64,000 bases of DNA from Neoceratodus forsteri (lineage: Eukaryota; Chordata; Ceratodontiformes; Ceratodontidae). Positions 46,174 through 57,707 of this stretch are shown one piece after another (the stretch's first letter is position 1; each line of letters opens with the position of its first letter). The position numbers and the translations under genes were made by a program. The notes beneath the pieces are model-generated. The model saw only the letters and a list, made by a program, of their open reading frames with translations, was not told the origin of the DNA and ran no database searches. The stretch spans positions 891,680,001-891,744,000 of the forward strand of contig CM057456.1 of NCBI GenBank assembly GCA_016271365.2, written 5' to 3'.

Positions 46174-46983
46174 CTATTTGAGAGACAAGCTCTGCAGTAC
46201 TGCTGTGCCAAACCTGGCATCATTTCTGGCCTGGATATCCAAGCAGTAATGCTTGGTAAATGTGTGGACAGGCTTTGCAGATTTCCAGCTGGAGAATGTC
46301 CTGGCAGCTGCCAGGGAAGCAGCTGTTCCCCTGGTAGAGTGGGCCCTGAGGCCAGTAGGGGTCTCTTTGCCCACCTCGCTGTAGCAAAACTGAATACAAG
46401 CCACAATCCAGCATGCGATGGATCTTTTAGTGGCTGGTTTTCCTTTCCCCACTTCTCCACAGGTCAGGAAGAGCTGGGTATTGCCCTGCCTATGGTCCTT
46501 TGTGCAGTCCAGATAGTAGCTGATAGACCTCTTAACATCAAGGCTATGCAGTCTACGCTCACCTGAAGTGGAATGGCCAGTGAAAAAGACAAGCAGTGTA
46601 ATGGACTGGTTAAGGTGGCAGTCAGATACCACCTTGGGAAGAAACTTCCTATTGGTCCTGTGGACTACCTTGTCCATATGCAGCAACACATAGTTGGGCT
46701 CCGTGGACAGGGCCTGGAGCTCACTTATCCTCCTGGCTGAGGTGATTGCTACTAGGAACACTGTTTTCCAAGTCGTATACTTGAGCTCCGCTGAAGACAT
46801 GGGCTCAAAGGGTGGCTGCATAAGCTGTGTAATGCATATGTTGAGATCCCAAGCTGGAGTTGGTTCCCTGTGTGGGGGATGCAAGTGCAACAGCCCTTTG
46901 AAAAACTTTCTGAATACCGGATTTGAAGCCAGGGATGAACCCTTACCTGCTGATAGGTACGCAGAGACAGCTACCAAATGCAC
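46174..46983 (-). CDS. DIRS-G tyrosine recombinase, open core
   Basis: An open frame of 269 codons covers nearly the whole catalytic domain. Box I is VAITSARRISELQALS. Next come a conserved HMDKVVHRTNRKFLPKVVSD block and RAHSTRGTAASLAAARTF (H-x-x-R). The frame ends with VHTFTKHYCLDIQARNDARF, carrying the Tyr nucleophile. No stop or frameshift interrupts it. It is the best recombinase in the window. The N-terminal part upstream of 46983 is in another frame. Confidence 0.85.
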   Translation of the reverse strand: MHLVAVSAYLSAGKGSSLASNPVFRKFFKGLLHLHPPHREPTPAWDLNICITQLMQPPFEPMSSAELKYTTWKTVFLVAITSARRISELQALSTEPNYVLLHMDKVVHRTNRKFLPKVVSDCHLNQSITLLVFFTGHSTSGERRLHSLDVKRSISYYLDCTKDHRQGNTQLFLTCGEVGKGKPATKRSIACWIVACIQFCYSEVGKETPTGLRAHSTRGTAASLAAARTFSSWKSAKPVHTFTKHYCLDIQARNDARFGTAVLQSLSLK

Positions 46984-47300
46984 CTTAAGGATGGATGGTC
47001 TTAAGACAAGGGAATGGAGATGTGTCAGATGGGCTAAATGACTGGCAACCCCACCTGGTTATGGTCTATATCCTTGTTCTGACACCAGATGGAAAATCTT
47101 TTCCACTTGGATGTGTAGGTCTTCCTGGTAGAGGGTTTTCTAGAGACCCTGAGCAACTCCAAAACCTCTTCGGAGAGGTGCAAGCTGGCATACTCTAGGT
47201 CCTCAAGAGCCAGGCCTCGAGCCTAAGGGAGTGGTGGTTGTGGGTAAAGGATCCTGCCCTAAGATGAGGTCAGTTAGTTGTACATCTTGCGGAGGCTGAT

Positions 47301-47948
47301 TCATCTGGCTACTGACAGGGACAGGAGCAACGAGTACCAGGGTTGTCTGGTCCAATCTGGAGCAAAGAGAATCATTGTTGCCTGCTGGGTCCTGGACTTG
47401 TTCAGCACTCTCAGCAAACAAAGGGAATGGAGGGAAAGCATACAGAAACTTCCCTGTCCAGTCCAGTCCAGCTTAAGTGCATCCACCGGCACTGTGCCTA
47501 CCACAGGAGGCCTGCAGCAGAACTGTGGCAGCTGATGGTTGTCCGGGGCTGCAAAGAGATCCACTTCTGGAGTGCCCCACCTCTTGAAAACAGTTTGTCT
47601 GTCCTGACCTTCACCACCTTGTCCTGCAGCATTGTGGCAAAGAACTGAATACCCAGAAACACTGCCCTGAGCTCTAACTGGCTGATATGCAGCAGTGATT
47701 CCTACTGAAGCCATGTCCTGTGAGCTGTGTGCTCCCTTAGATGGGCACCCCACCCTAGGAGGAAGACAACTGTTGTTAGCACTACTGTTGGGGGCTGTTG
47801 CAGGAATGGTACACCTTCCCTGAGGTTGCCCCTTTCCTGCTACCATAAGACTGCCTGGATGAGAGTTCCTGTGACTGGCACCACCTTTGACAGGGAGTCC
47901 CCTTTTCTGTGACCATTGGGATCTGAGATGAAACTGAATGTCTCTCAT
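47301..47948 (-). pseudogene. DIRS-G RNase H region, frame-shifted
   Basis: The N-terminal MRDIQFHLRSQWSQKRG and the C-terminal RWGTPEVDLFAAPDNHQLPQ and MILFAPDWTRQPWYSLLL match DIRS-J. The RNase H core between them reads out of frame here. Confidence 0.7.
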
Positions 47949-48137
47949 CTAGAACCTGGACCCTGGCACCATTGCTGTTGATGCTGCCACGTGTCCCAAC
48001 AGTTGTAAGAAGTGCCTTGCTGGCCTGGTGGTGTATAGCTGGAAGGAGCTGGCTATCTGCACCAGGCTGTCCACTCTTCCCTGAGGAGTATCCAATTCCA
48101 CTCCTATGAACTCCAGGAGCTGGACTAATTCTAGCAC

Positions 48138-48821
48138 TTACTTTTTTTGATTTATCAGGAACCCTAGTGACTGCAAGGTATCCAGTGTGACCACCAGGAC
48201 ATCCCTGACCTGCTGAGGTGATTGACCTACGACTAGCCAGTCATCCAGGTAGGGAAACACTGTTACGCCTTCTCTCCTCAGGTGTGCTACAACCACTGCC
48301 AAGCAATTTTTGAATACCCTTGGGGCAGAAGTCAGGCCGAAGGGCAGAGCCCTGAACTGATAATGACCTGATGGCAATCTGAACCTGAGGTACTTTCTCT
48401 GGGATTGCCCGATGGGGATGTGAAAGTAAGCATCCTTTAGGTCCAGAGATGCCAACCAGTCTCCTTGTCTTAATGCTGGGAGAACGGTTGCCAGAGTCAC
48501 CATCTTGAACTTTAGCTTTGTCAAAGGTCTGTTTAAGTATCTGAGAACCAATATAGGTCGCCACTCCCCCATTTTCTTTATTGTGAGGAAGTATCTAGAG
48601 TGCAGGCCTTTTCCTCTTTGTGCCAGAGGAACAGGTTCTATTGCCTTTTGCAATAGAAGGTTGGTAACTTCCTCTTCCAACAGAGCTGTTTCTGATGAGG
48701 TGGGACGACCCTGACCCACTACCTCCAGGACCCACTTGTCTGTGGTGATGATCTGCCAAACCTGGAAATACTGGGCGAGCCTGCCCCCTACTGGAGATGG
48801 GGAGGCAACCTTATCAGGCAC
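48138..48821 (-). CDS. DIRS-G reverse transcriptase
   Basis: The 227-codon frame contains YFLTIKKMGEWRPILVLRYL, WLASLDLKDAYFHIPIGQSQ (motif A), QFRALPFGLTSAPRVFKNCL and VTVFPYLDDWLVVGQSP (YLDD at about 48240-48251). All core motifs are present. The upstream part of the pol ORF and the link to RNase H are shifted, so the complete polymerase is not made from one frame. Confidence 0.82.
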   Translation of the reverse strand: MPDKVASPSPVGGRLAQYFQVWQIITTDKWVLEVVGQGRPTSSETALLEEEVTNLLLQKAIEPVPLAQRGKGLHSRYFLTIKKMGEWRPILVLRYLNRPLTKLKFKMVTLATVLPALRQGDWLASLDLKDAYFHIPIGQSQRKYLRFRLPSGHYQFRALPFGLTSAPRVFKNCLAVVVAHLRREGVTVFPYLDDWLVVGQSPQQVRDVLVVTLDTLQSLGFLINQKK

Positions 48822-48836
48822 ATCAGGGGTTCTGTT

Positions 48837-50408
48837 TCACCTGCACAGCAGGCTGGGACCAGTACGACCACTGCCCTTCTTGCCCCTGCTTCTGGAATAC
48901 CCCCTGTGCTGCGGATAGGCTGGGAAGGCCTGAGGCTGGAAAATTTGTTTGTATTGGGTTCTACCCGTACCGCCTCTACTCTGGTGTTTTTGGGGTGTGC
49001 ATGCCTTCTCCTTGGCAGCTGCACTTTTGTAAGCTGCCCTGTACTCATCCATTTTCTTTATGCAAGCCTCTTTTTGCTCCCCAAACAGAGATGTGGGCTC
49101 ACAAGGGAAGTCCAAGGCTTTTGTCTGGGTATCCTGGGACAAATTAGTAGTTCTGAGACAGGAAAACCTTCTGAGAGACACTGAAGGGGCCGTCTACCTT
49201 AACTGCAGTGTCATTGGCATCCACTGCCATATGAAACTGATACTTAGAAGCTTCTATGCCTCGCTTGGCAGCCTCTGCCTCTGTCAGGTCCGATGCCATG
49301 GGGGCAGGAACAGCCATGGCAATTTCCCAATACAGTGTTCCATAGATTTCTCTGGTACCTGGACACTTAGGCCATATATGAAGCCTGCCTAATGGCCAGA
49401 GAAGACCCCAGATAAATCTTGTTGGCCATAGAATCTATCCTTTTGGAGTCCTATTCAGGAGGATGTGATGCCAGTGGTATGCCTGCTTTGTCACAAGCAG
49501 CAGCCTGCACCACCCCTTCATGACTGGGGAGTCCAAAAGGAATTCTGCTCCTCCTTTGGCCACCCAGTACTTTTTTTTCTCCACCCTCTTGTCCACAGGG
49601 GGGGACAGAAGTGGGTGTCTGCAAAATGTTTGTTACTTGCTTCTTAAGGGACATGTGAATGGGCAACAGCAACTTCTTAGTTGCGGACACATCATCTCCA
49701 TATAATCTGGTTCCTCCTCCTCCTTCTCAGATGACTCCTGAGTGGGGAGGTCAAGAGTTGGTGTCACCTGTTTCATAAAGGTAAAATGAGATGTGTAATC
49801 CTCAGATCCCTTGTCAGGGGAATCAGGGCGTTGAGGATCAGGAGGGACATCTGGTTCAGTAGGCTCACCGCAGTCTTCATCCTCCTCTCCCCCTCTTCTT
49901 CCTCATCATAACATTCCGGACCGCGTTCAAAAGAACTGGGAACTGGAATGAGGTGAGGAACTGTAAGCTGAACCAGAACCGGTATGCCAGATTGCAGCAG
50001 AGCATTAGCAATCTTCAGTGGTTGGAACCGGTGACTTTTTTGGTTGCAGATCCTGCACTTAGTGTTCTTCTTTCTTTTTTCATTTGGTTGCAGTAGCTGG
50101 TTCAGCAACCTGTTTCCTCCCTGAGGAAGTTTCCCTGTTCCTCTGGTTCCTTAGTGCGAGAAGGAGCCATTTTGTCTGAGGCCAGGTCTGCAGCCTTATC
50201 GGACATTTTTTTCCTCAGTCGGTTAAGTCGCCTGTCAAGCGTGGACTGGGGAACATTCTTACAGATCTCACAGTCTGCTTTCAGGTGGTCAAACCCTAGG
50301 CAGACAACACAAACCAAATAAGGATCTGCTTTAGTAAACGGTTCTCCGCATTCGGTACAATGCTGGAAACCTGTAGGACCGGTTCTTTTCTTGGGAGTCC
50401 TGAGACAT
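48837..50408 (-). pseudogene. DIRS-G gag-like ORF1
   Basis: From the ATG region at 50408 the protein reads TPKKRTGPTGFQHCTECGEP, then YLVCVVCLGFDHLKADCEIC, the zinc-knuckle-like motif at about 50300-50240. A Lys/Arg-rich helix follows. The C-terminal part (49181-48837) has SLRRFSCLRTTNLSQDTQTK and SLFGEQKEACIKKMDEY. Frameshifts lie between the two. LINE-H is inserted a few bases upstream of the start codon. Confidence 0.7.
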
Positions 50409-50410
50409 AC

Positions 50411-51460
50411 TCTCTCCTCAGAGCGAGACCCTCGAGCGGAGGTCGCGAGGGCTCCTGCCTCCCCCACAGCCAGTCGCACACCCAGAGCGAGACCCCCCGG
50501 AGCGGAGGTCGCGAGGGCTCCTGCCGCCTTCCCCCACAGCCAGTCGCACACCCAGGTAAATCAGCCGGCCATCAAGAATCCGCCGGTGGAAATTCTGGCG
50601 CCTTTTTACTATTGCTGCACAACGGTGGAAATTCTGGTGCCTTTTTTGCTATTACTGTACGAGACCTGCTAGTCGGCCCGCAGCAGACGCTCCACAGCTC
50701 ACCTTACCTTGGGGAGGTCCTACCTGCCTCCTGCCGTCGGCGCAGCCGTGGAGATAGCCTTGTTCATGGACCTGGGACTAATATTGTGACCTTGCTGGTG
50801 CTTGCACTAACGCGATGGTGTGGCTTAAAGTCATACTGCCTTTTTAGGTTGAAAAAAAGATAAGATTTTATTATTTATTCTAGGTAGCGTGCTACAGCTC
50901 AGCTATGTCTTAGGTGCCCTGATGTTCTCTTTGTACTGTTCCGATTTTGTAGTGTCTGGCTGGGAAAAACTGCAATAAGCTGCAGACTTGACTACTTATT
51001 TCCCCAGTGCTGTACAGCTATTTACTAGGTCTCCAGGTCTTGTGCAATGTCCGCTGGGGCTGAGCTCTCTCCCGTGGGCTGCCAGCCGTCAACACTTATA
51101 CCCCCCCTTTTTTTTGTCTGCTTGCCTACCCCCCCAATCCCCCTCCTATATTAATCCCCCATTTTTCTTTATCTTCCTCTCTCCTCAGAGCGAGACCCCT
51201 CGGAGCGGAGGTGGGAGGGCTCCTGCGCCCTCCCCACAGCCAGTCCCACCCAGGTAAATCAGCCAGCCATCAGGAATCCGCCGGTGGAAATTCTGGCGCC
51301 TTTTTACTATTGCTGCACAGTGGTGGAAATTCTGGCGTCTTTTTTGCTATTACTGTACAAGACCTGCTAGTCGGCCCGCAGCAGACGCTCCACAGCCCAC
51401 CTTACCTTGGGGAGGTCCTGCCTGCCTCCTGCCGTTCGGCGCAGCTGTTCGCCGTGACAA
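50411..51460 (+). repeat. Direct repeats in the LINE-H 5' region
   Basis: The block 50483-50752 recurs at 51187-51453 (period 704, above 90% similar by eye). A ~65-nt GC-rich subunit starting 'agagcgagaccc' occurs a third time at 50417-50482. Inside each block 'ggtggaaattctgg' occurs twice, 43 bases apart. By analogy with other LINEs, repeated 5' monomers may carry the internal promoter. Confidence 0.85.
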
Positions 51461-51969
51461 ACGCTCCGTGTTCAGCTCCCAACCGCCGCCACCACCACCC
51501 TTGGTCAGCTTTCCCCTATATAGCCAGTTTATGGTCACATGGGCTGCTTTTATCCTATCAGCCTAGTTTTCCATTTGCAGGTTATACTAACCTACCACTA
51601 GTGGACGCCCCTACTTCCCTGAAACCATTTAGTTTCTCTGCCTGAGCCCAGACTGCTTTTTTCACTTTAACTAGGGTACCTAGCTCTGTGGACACCCCTC
51701 TCACTCCTCTAGCCATTTCACCTCTCCTCCACCACCCCCACTACCCAGTTCTGAACTATGGTTGTGTCTCCCTATCACTGTCGTCCGGAGTCCCCGTCCC
51801 CCCCCAATCTGGTCTCTCTTTTTTTTTTTTCCCCCTGTTTATGATCCTGCCATTCCACTCTTCCAGCTCTTCATGGCAGCTTCCCCTCCCCTGCAAGTAT
51901 GACTGGTGCCACCACCTGCCCCAGCCTGGCTGTCCACCCACCCCCTCAAGTCCCCACCCTTGTGGTTCT

Positions 51970-52650
51970 CCTCAAGGGAATAAAATTGTCCACCTCAACA
52001 TTCGTAGTCTACTACATAACTTTGTAGAACTTACAGCCTGGGTCGCTCACTACAACCCTGATATCATGGGTATATCAGAAACATGGCTCAAACCTCATAT
52101 CCCTGACGCGGCCTGTACCCTACCCGGGTATGGCCACATCAGACATGATCGGGAGGGCAACAAAAGAGGGGGTGGTGTGCTACTCTACTACAAGGCTCAC
52201 CTGAACGTATCCTCCCCTGACACCTCACCATCCGACGCTTCCCCCTGTGAGTTCCTACATGCCCTTCTCCTCCTGGGCCTCACAAAGAAAATACACCTCA
52301 TTTGTTGCTACAACCCCACCAAGGGTGGTCTGTCTGGACTCTCCTTGCTACTCTCCCTACTTGGTGATAAAGCGGGCTCTAGTGAAGTCCTCATCATAGG
52401 TGATTTCAATCTTAATTGGTTGGGTTCCAATTGTAGGCTATATGAGCCACTGCTCTCAGGCCTTGCACTTAGCCAAATTATCTCCAAGCCCACAAGGCCC
52501 TCTCCCCGGGGGGGGGTGAAGGGTCCCTACTTGATTGGATCCTCACCAACAGGCCTGACAGGATTATCACCTCAGGCATCCTACCTGACGCTATCTCTGA
52601 CCACTCGCCAACCTTCTGTGCCTAGGGCACCTCCCAGCCCAAAGTACCCA
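51970..52650 (+). CDS. LINE-H APE-type endonuclease
   Basis: The frame contains KIVHLNIRSLLHNFVEL (catalytic Asn region), YNPDIMGISETWLKPHI (catalytic Glu in SETW), RGGGVLLYYKAHL, IHLICCYNPTK and VLIIGDFNLNWL (D-x-N). The C-terminal SDH lies just after a frameshift, in the stretch reading LTLSLTTRQ in this frame. The endonuclease nicks target DNA to prime reverse transcription. Confidence 0.82.
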
Positions 52651-53169
52651 GCAATGTGATCCAGCTGAGGGATTACTCGAAATTCTCCCCTTCTGACTTC
52701 CTTAGTGACCTCGCCTCTATTGACTGGTCTGGGGTCACTGCCTCAGTGGACCCAGCCCTAGCCCTGGATATTTTTCTATCAAAGGTTATCCCTGTTCAGA
52801 ACAGACATGCCCCCCTCACAAAAAGGAGGGTTAAGGGTGCCATCACCAAATGGCTTCACGGGGGCCTATTCTCCCTAATGAAGCAAAGGGATAAAAGCTG
52901 GCGGGCCTGTAAAGCTTCCCTAAGTGACACCGACCTACTTGCATACAGAAGGCTCAGAAATTCCTGTAAAAAAGCCATCCGGGCAGCAAAAAGTGAGGCT
53001 TGCCGATCGGCCCTGCTCTCTTCTGCCAGCAACCCAAGGGTTTCTGGCAGAGCATCAAGAAATGCTGTTGGGATTTCGGCTAAGTGCAGCCACTGACCTG
53101 CTCATAGATGGGGTCAGCTGTAACTAACCGCTCACAATCTCCTAAGCATAGCTAGCGCTGGAATTCTCT

Positions 53170-54297
53170 CAACTTCAACCCCCATCCTTCACTTCATGCC
53201 CCCGCCTGGTCCCAAGTCCCACCTCCCCTTCTTCCTTCAGCTCGTGTCAGCCGCGAGATACTGGGGCATCTTGCCCACCTCTCCCCCCACAGCAGGGCGG
53301 GGCACGACTGCCTAGAACCTAGATTACTCAGGCTTGGGGCCTCCCTTCTAGCCCAGCCGCTAGCACACATCATCAACTACTCCCTAACCACTGGCATTAT
53401 CCTGGACCTCTGGAAAATTACCAAGGTTACACCTGTGCTAAAGCAAGGTAACCCCAGAGATCGCAAGGTAACCCCAGAGATCCGCTCAACTATCGTCCCA
53501 TCGCCATCCTGTCGGCTGCCTTGAAGATCCTGGAGAAGGTCGTGGCCACTCAGCTCTCCGGGTACCTACAAGAACACAACCTTCTCTCCCCCGCCCAACA
53601 TGGATTCAGAAAAGGATACAGCATGACTACCGCCCTTGCTGTTGTATCCTCGATGATTAGAGCCGCCACTGATCAGGGATACCTCACCGGTGCCATCTTT
53701 GTTGACCTTTCCAAAGCTTTCGACAGGGTTGACCACACTTTTCTTAGCTCCACCCTTCTCTCACTTGGTATCTCCCCCCCTGCTCACAGCTGGTTCCTCA
53801 ACTACCTCTCCGGTCGGAAGCAATATACCAACTTCAACTGTACCCCCTCCCACCTCACTGATGTCCTGTGCGGGGTTCCCCAGGGGTCGGTCCTTGGTCC
53901 CACTCTCTTCTCCCTCTTTATCAACGAGCTGCCGTCCATCACCTCCCATGGTCACACCACCTTATACGCAGACGACCTGGTTGTTCTGTCAAGCGCCCGT
54001 GACATTACCACCATTAACTCACAACTTAACTCCGACTTCGAACAGATCCAATACTGGTTGGCGGAACGCAGGCTTACTACCAACCTCAAAAAAACCCAAG
54101 CGATGCTTTTTGGGTCCCACTGCAAGTTGAAATCTTGCCCTGCCCCGCTCAAAATCCTCGGGGCTGATGGCTCCCCATTGCAGACGGTGGCTGCTGTCAA
54201 ATACCTGGGCATCATGCTTGACCCCCAACTGGATCTCTCTCTCTCTCTCTACACATCCAAAATGTCTGTAGGGCCACGAATGGCAAACTGGGCCTAG
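53170..54297 (+). CDS. LINE-H reverse transcriptase
   Basis: The 258-codon open frame from 53521 has KILEKVVATQLSGYLQEHNL, QHGFRKGYSMTTALAVVSSM, GAIFVDLSKAFDRVDHTFL (motif A), GVPQGSVLGPTLFSLFI (motif B) and HTTLYADDLVVLSS (YADD at 53965-53976). KYLGIMLDPQLDLS follows. Upstream, 53170-53520 is shifted and contains a 20-base tandem duplication ('aaggtaaccccagagatc' unit at about 53442-53480), which breaks the YRPIAIL region. The C-terminus after 54297 is in another frame. Confidence 0.85.
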
Positions 54298-55395
54298 CCT
54301 ATAGAGCAAAAAGTTGCTTAACCCCGGCGGCTCGTGTTGCCCTGGCTAGGGGGGTCCTTCTCCGTCTCTCTGTTATGGGCTAGTCGCTTTTGCCCCTCGC
54401 CCAAATCTTGCCTCTCAAAGTGGGATACAGCCTACAATAATATCTGCGCACACGCTTAAGCCCCAACTCATCAATGTGACCTCTACTTACGCTTAGATTG
54501 GCTACCCCCTGAGAAACACCACACCTATGTTGTTGGGAACTTCATTGACAACATTGTCAGGGCTGGTACTCCTGTATCCCTTGCCCTCCTCCCCCCACTC
54601 CCGACACCTCCTCCTACCCCCTCCGGTCGAGAGCAACCCCTGACCACCTGGTTCCCAGAACCCGTACCCAGGCGGGTGACCACGCTTTTGCAGCCTATGC
54701 CCCAAAAATCTGGAACTCGCTCCCGACCTGTACTCAGTCCTCCTCCTCCCATCTGGGCTTCAAATCCTCCCTATGGAGTTACCTGAGGGGTCTCTCCACT
54801 TGTTTATGCTTCTCGGTCTAATTCGCGCTTTGACATGTTGTGACAGGCCCTCCCCTCCCAAGGGGTACTATTAATGTTATCTAACCCCTGGCCCGGGCCC
54901 TGTAATTGCAACATGCTTCACCTGAGCCTGCTATACCCTCGGGTGGTATGGTTCCCCCGCTGGCACTTGTACTCTGTTTAGATCTACTGTCTGGCGTAAG
55001 GTCAGTCCCCCCCCCATGCACCGACCTGCAATGTGGTATATCCAAACTTTGTTTCCCCCAGTGTACTTACCCCTCGGGGAACTGTATCTCTGTTATTTTG
55101 CACTATAGGTTCTCCTGCACTGTACTGTCTCCACATGTTAGCTTTCCACGACAGCCCTGTTCAAGCTGTCAAGTATACTGTTGTAAACCTTAGCTTAAAA
55201 CTTACTGTTTGTTGCACTCAACTCTCTCTCCCCTGTGCATGCTCATCCCGCTTCTCGATGTAAACTTCACTCATGATTGTATGTAAGCTCTCTGTAACCT
55301 GTTCTGTAACCCTCCCGGGTCTCACCTGAAAATAGGCACTTGGATGTCTAGTGTGACCTACCCGGTTAACAAAAGCAAATAAATACTAAATAACC

Positions 55396-55870
55396 CTAAA
55401 AGTGGGTTTTGCAGATTTAACTCTGAGAAAAAAGGGTGACTTCTCTGGATCTCTTTTTTTTTAAGGGGGGGGACAGTTCAGAATTGAAAACAACAATAGC
55501 CAAGGGTTAGCTCAGTAAAAACAATGCCCAAGAAGCCCGGTCACCGGAGAAATCAGAATCAAACAATATATAAACCAAATTACCTTTCAAAAAATGAAAA
55601 AAAAAAAAATGGTACTTAGAAAATCGATAAAAACAAAAATTCTTCAAGAAAGTGAAGGAGAGCTCTCCAGAGACGTCTTACTGAGGCAAGAGGAGTAAAG
55701 AATCTGATGGTTGCAGGAAGTACAACCAGGGATAGTGGTTTGAAAACCGAGCTCGAGCCTAACATTCCACCATTTGCATAGGTTCTAGTAACCATTTCAG
55801 CTCCGGGGCAGATCTATGGTGAGACCATTGCAGTTTGTCAGAATACAGTAAGATTTCCTGGGGTTTGAAG
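55396..55870 (-). repeat. DIRS-G leader and right inverted terminal repeat
   Basis: The leader of DIRS-G continues to the right of LINE-H. Its last ~150 bases (55720-55868) are the inverted partner of the left end and finish 'ttcctggggtttgaag'. Confidence 0.8.
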
Positions 55871-56395
55871 TGACTTTGTCCATGTGAACACTGAATTTTA
55901 GAGATGGACCCAGAGTAATACCTAAATATTTAAATTAATCTACAGTCTTAATTGGACTCCCCCCTGTGAAGTGACTATAAAGGCACTTGAATATGTTTTA
56001 CTTTAACATCGGAGCCGAATAGCATGGCTTTAGTTTTTATTTTATTTAAGACCAGACTATTCTGACAAAACCAGTTCTGAATTTTAGTAAACTCACAGCT
56101 CAATGTAAAATTGACTTCTAGGACTGATGTACTATGAGACAGTAGTACTGCATCCTCTGCTTAGCGTATTAAATCGCAGTTATGAGGTACTTGTGAAATA
56201 GGGTCAATAAAGAGTGTGAAAAATAAAGGGCCCAGTATGGAGCCTGAGGGACTCCACACTGGACCTTGTGGAATGTAGAAAAAAAGCCATTATATTTAAA
56301 CACACTGGAACCTATTGTCAAGGTACCCCTGAACCAATCAATGGCATAGGTTCAAAGATGTTTCAGTAAGATGGTATGGTCTACTAAATCTAAAT

Positions 56396-56607
56396 GGGAG
56401 GCAGTATAGCGCAGTGGTCTAAGGCTCTGAGCTGCAAATTTGGTGACATCCAGCAGACCAGACCTGGGTTTGAATCCCACAGCTTCCACTTACATACTGT
56501 GTGACCCTGAGCAAGTCACTTAACCTCCTTGTGCTCCCAGGTCGCTCCTGTAAAAAATCTTTCAGCTTAGTGTGCTATACCTGGTTAAACAACTAAATAA
56601 GTAAATC
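56396..56607 (+). mobile_element. tRNA-derived MIR/CORE-like SINE in LINE-I RT
   Basis: The tRNA-like head runs from 'gggaggcagtatagcgcagt' to the B box 'gggtttgaatccc'. It is followed by a core very like that of MIR-type SINEs ('tgtgtgaccctgagcaagtc', 'acttaacctccttgtg'). The end 'gctcctgtaaaaaatc ... tacctggttaaac' resembles the L2 tail. It splits the RT codons ...LTKAF / DLVDHT of LINE-I, so it inserted after that LINE. Confidence 0.82.
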
Positions 56608-57279
56608 GAATGCCTTGGTTAGGTCCATGAACACTGCCCTTGTCAGGCCACCAGATTCGGTGGCCCTATGGACAGTGTCCGTGAACCCAATCAAGGCAAT
56701 CTCAGTGCTCTATTCCCCACCCCCACCAAAAAAAAAAACATGCTTGTTAGGAGAGATTAAGTCTTAATACAGTCAATAAGCTGTGAATACACTATTTTTT
56801 CCTGTATTTTGCATGTGCTGACAAAATTGATATGGGCAGAAATTACTGAATTCTATCCGGGGACCCTGTTTTGTGGATAGATATTATGTAAGACTTTTTC
56901 CACAGATTGGGCTTTTGCCTTATCTGAAATTATAAATTGATATTAAACTAAGGGGATAGGACATTTTGGACGAAGTGCCAAACGTTTAGGCAGAAGTTCA
57001 TCACTGCCAGGTGCCATATCAGTTTTTAACTTCTTGAGCAATTTTAATACTTCAACACTTTTAACAAATTTTAAATGAAAGCTCGGCATAGTTAATATAC
57101 CATCCTGATCAGAAGTGTCTTGTCTCTGCTGACTTTTCCGATATTTATCCAGATTTGTGAATTGTAAATCAAATTCTTCAGCAATTAAGACAGGATTAGT
57201 CAATGCATCCCCATCCTTTTGCAAACTTGTACTGACATTATTACGAAGTGTTAGTAGGGATCTTACAGAACCCCAATAT

Positions 57280-57302
57280 TTATTTATTTATTTATTTATT
57301 TT
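57280..57302. repeat. (TTTA)n short tandem repeat
   Basis: Five to six TTTA units inside the LINE-I linker, flanked by LINE-I coding sequence on both sides. Confidence 0.9.
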
Positions 57303-57707
57303 TAGAGTTGGACAAATTTTCAGGATGTTGTTGCTTAAAAAAATTAATTTCGGCTGCTCTAATTTACTTTTTACAATTATTCCTTTTTTTCCTGTAGTCG
57401 TTAATGTCAAAGACAGTACTACTTTTTTTTTTAATTTTAGCCAAGCAGAATCCCTATCTTTCATAAGCTTAAAGAGATTTTTGTTAAGCCATTTGGTTTT
57501 CCTCCCACATACTCTCTTCTTGATCACTGGTACATATTTATCTACTATCGCCATAAAAACCTTAATAAAGTAGTCCAGTGCGCAATCTACGTCCAGAACA
57601 ACTGTCAAGTAAGACCAATCTACATTAGATAACCTACTTAAAAAATCTGGAACATCTAATTTGTTGTAATTCCTAATTTCAATATATCGAGGGGATGGCT
57701 TTTGCAT

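Larger units (their letters stand above)
50410..55395 (+). mobile_element. LINE-H, L2-like LINE with repeated 5' blocks
   Basis: It starts within bases of the DIRS-G gag start codon. The 5' part (50411-51460) holds a duplicated ~270-bp block. The polymerase has an APE endonuclease (about 51975-52600), a linker (52656-53096), an RT (53170-54297) and a C-terminus to about 54830. The 3' UTR ends with the L2-type tail 'cacctgaaaataggcac ... acccggttaacaaaagc' and (AAATA)n at about 55375-55395. Both ends appear present, so it is close to full length, but frameshifts break the ORF. No convincing target duplication was seen. Confidence 0.82.
45621..55870 (-). mobile_element. DIRS-G, DIRS copy split by LINE-H
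   Basis: The inverted ends are 45650-45810 and 55720-55868, sharing 'gaaccaRR', 'gagctcgRgcctaRcatt' and 'cctggttgtacttcctgcaa' type blocks. The internal complementary region is at 46041-46140. Going leftwards from LINE-H there are gag (50408-48837), RT (48821-48138), RNase H (47948-47301) and recombinase (46983-46174). LINE-H (50410-55395) separates the leader from gag. The family is that of D and J. Confidence 0.87.
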
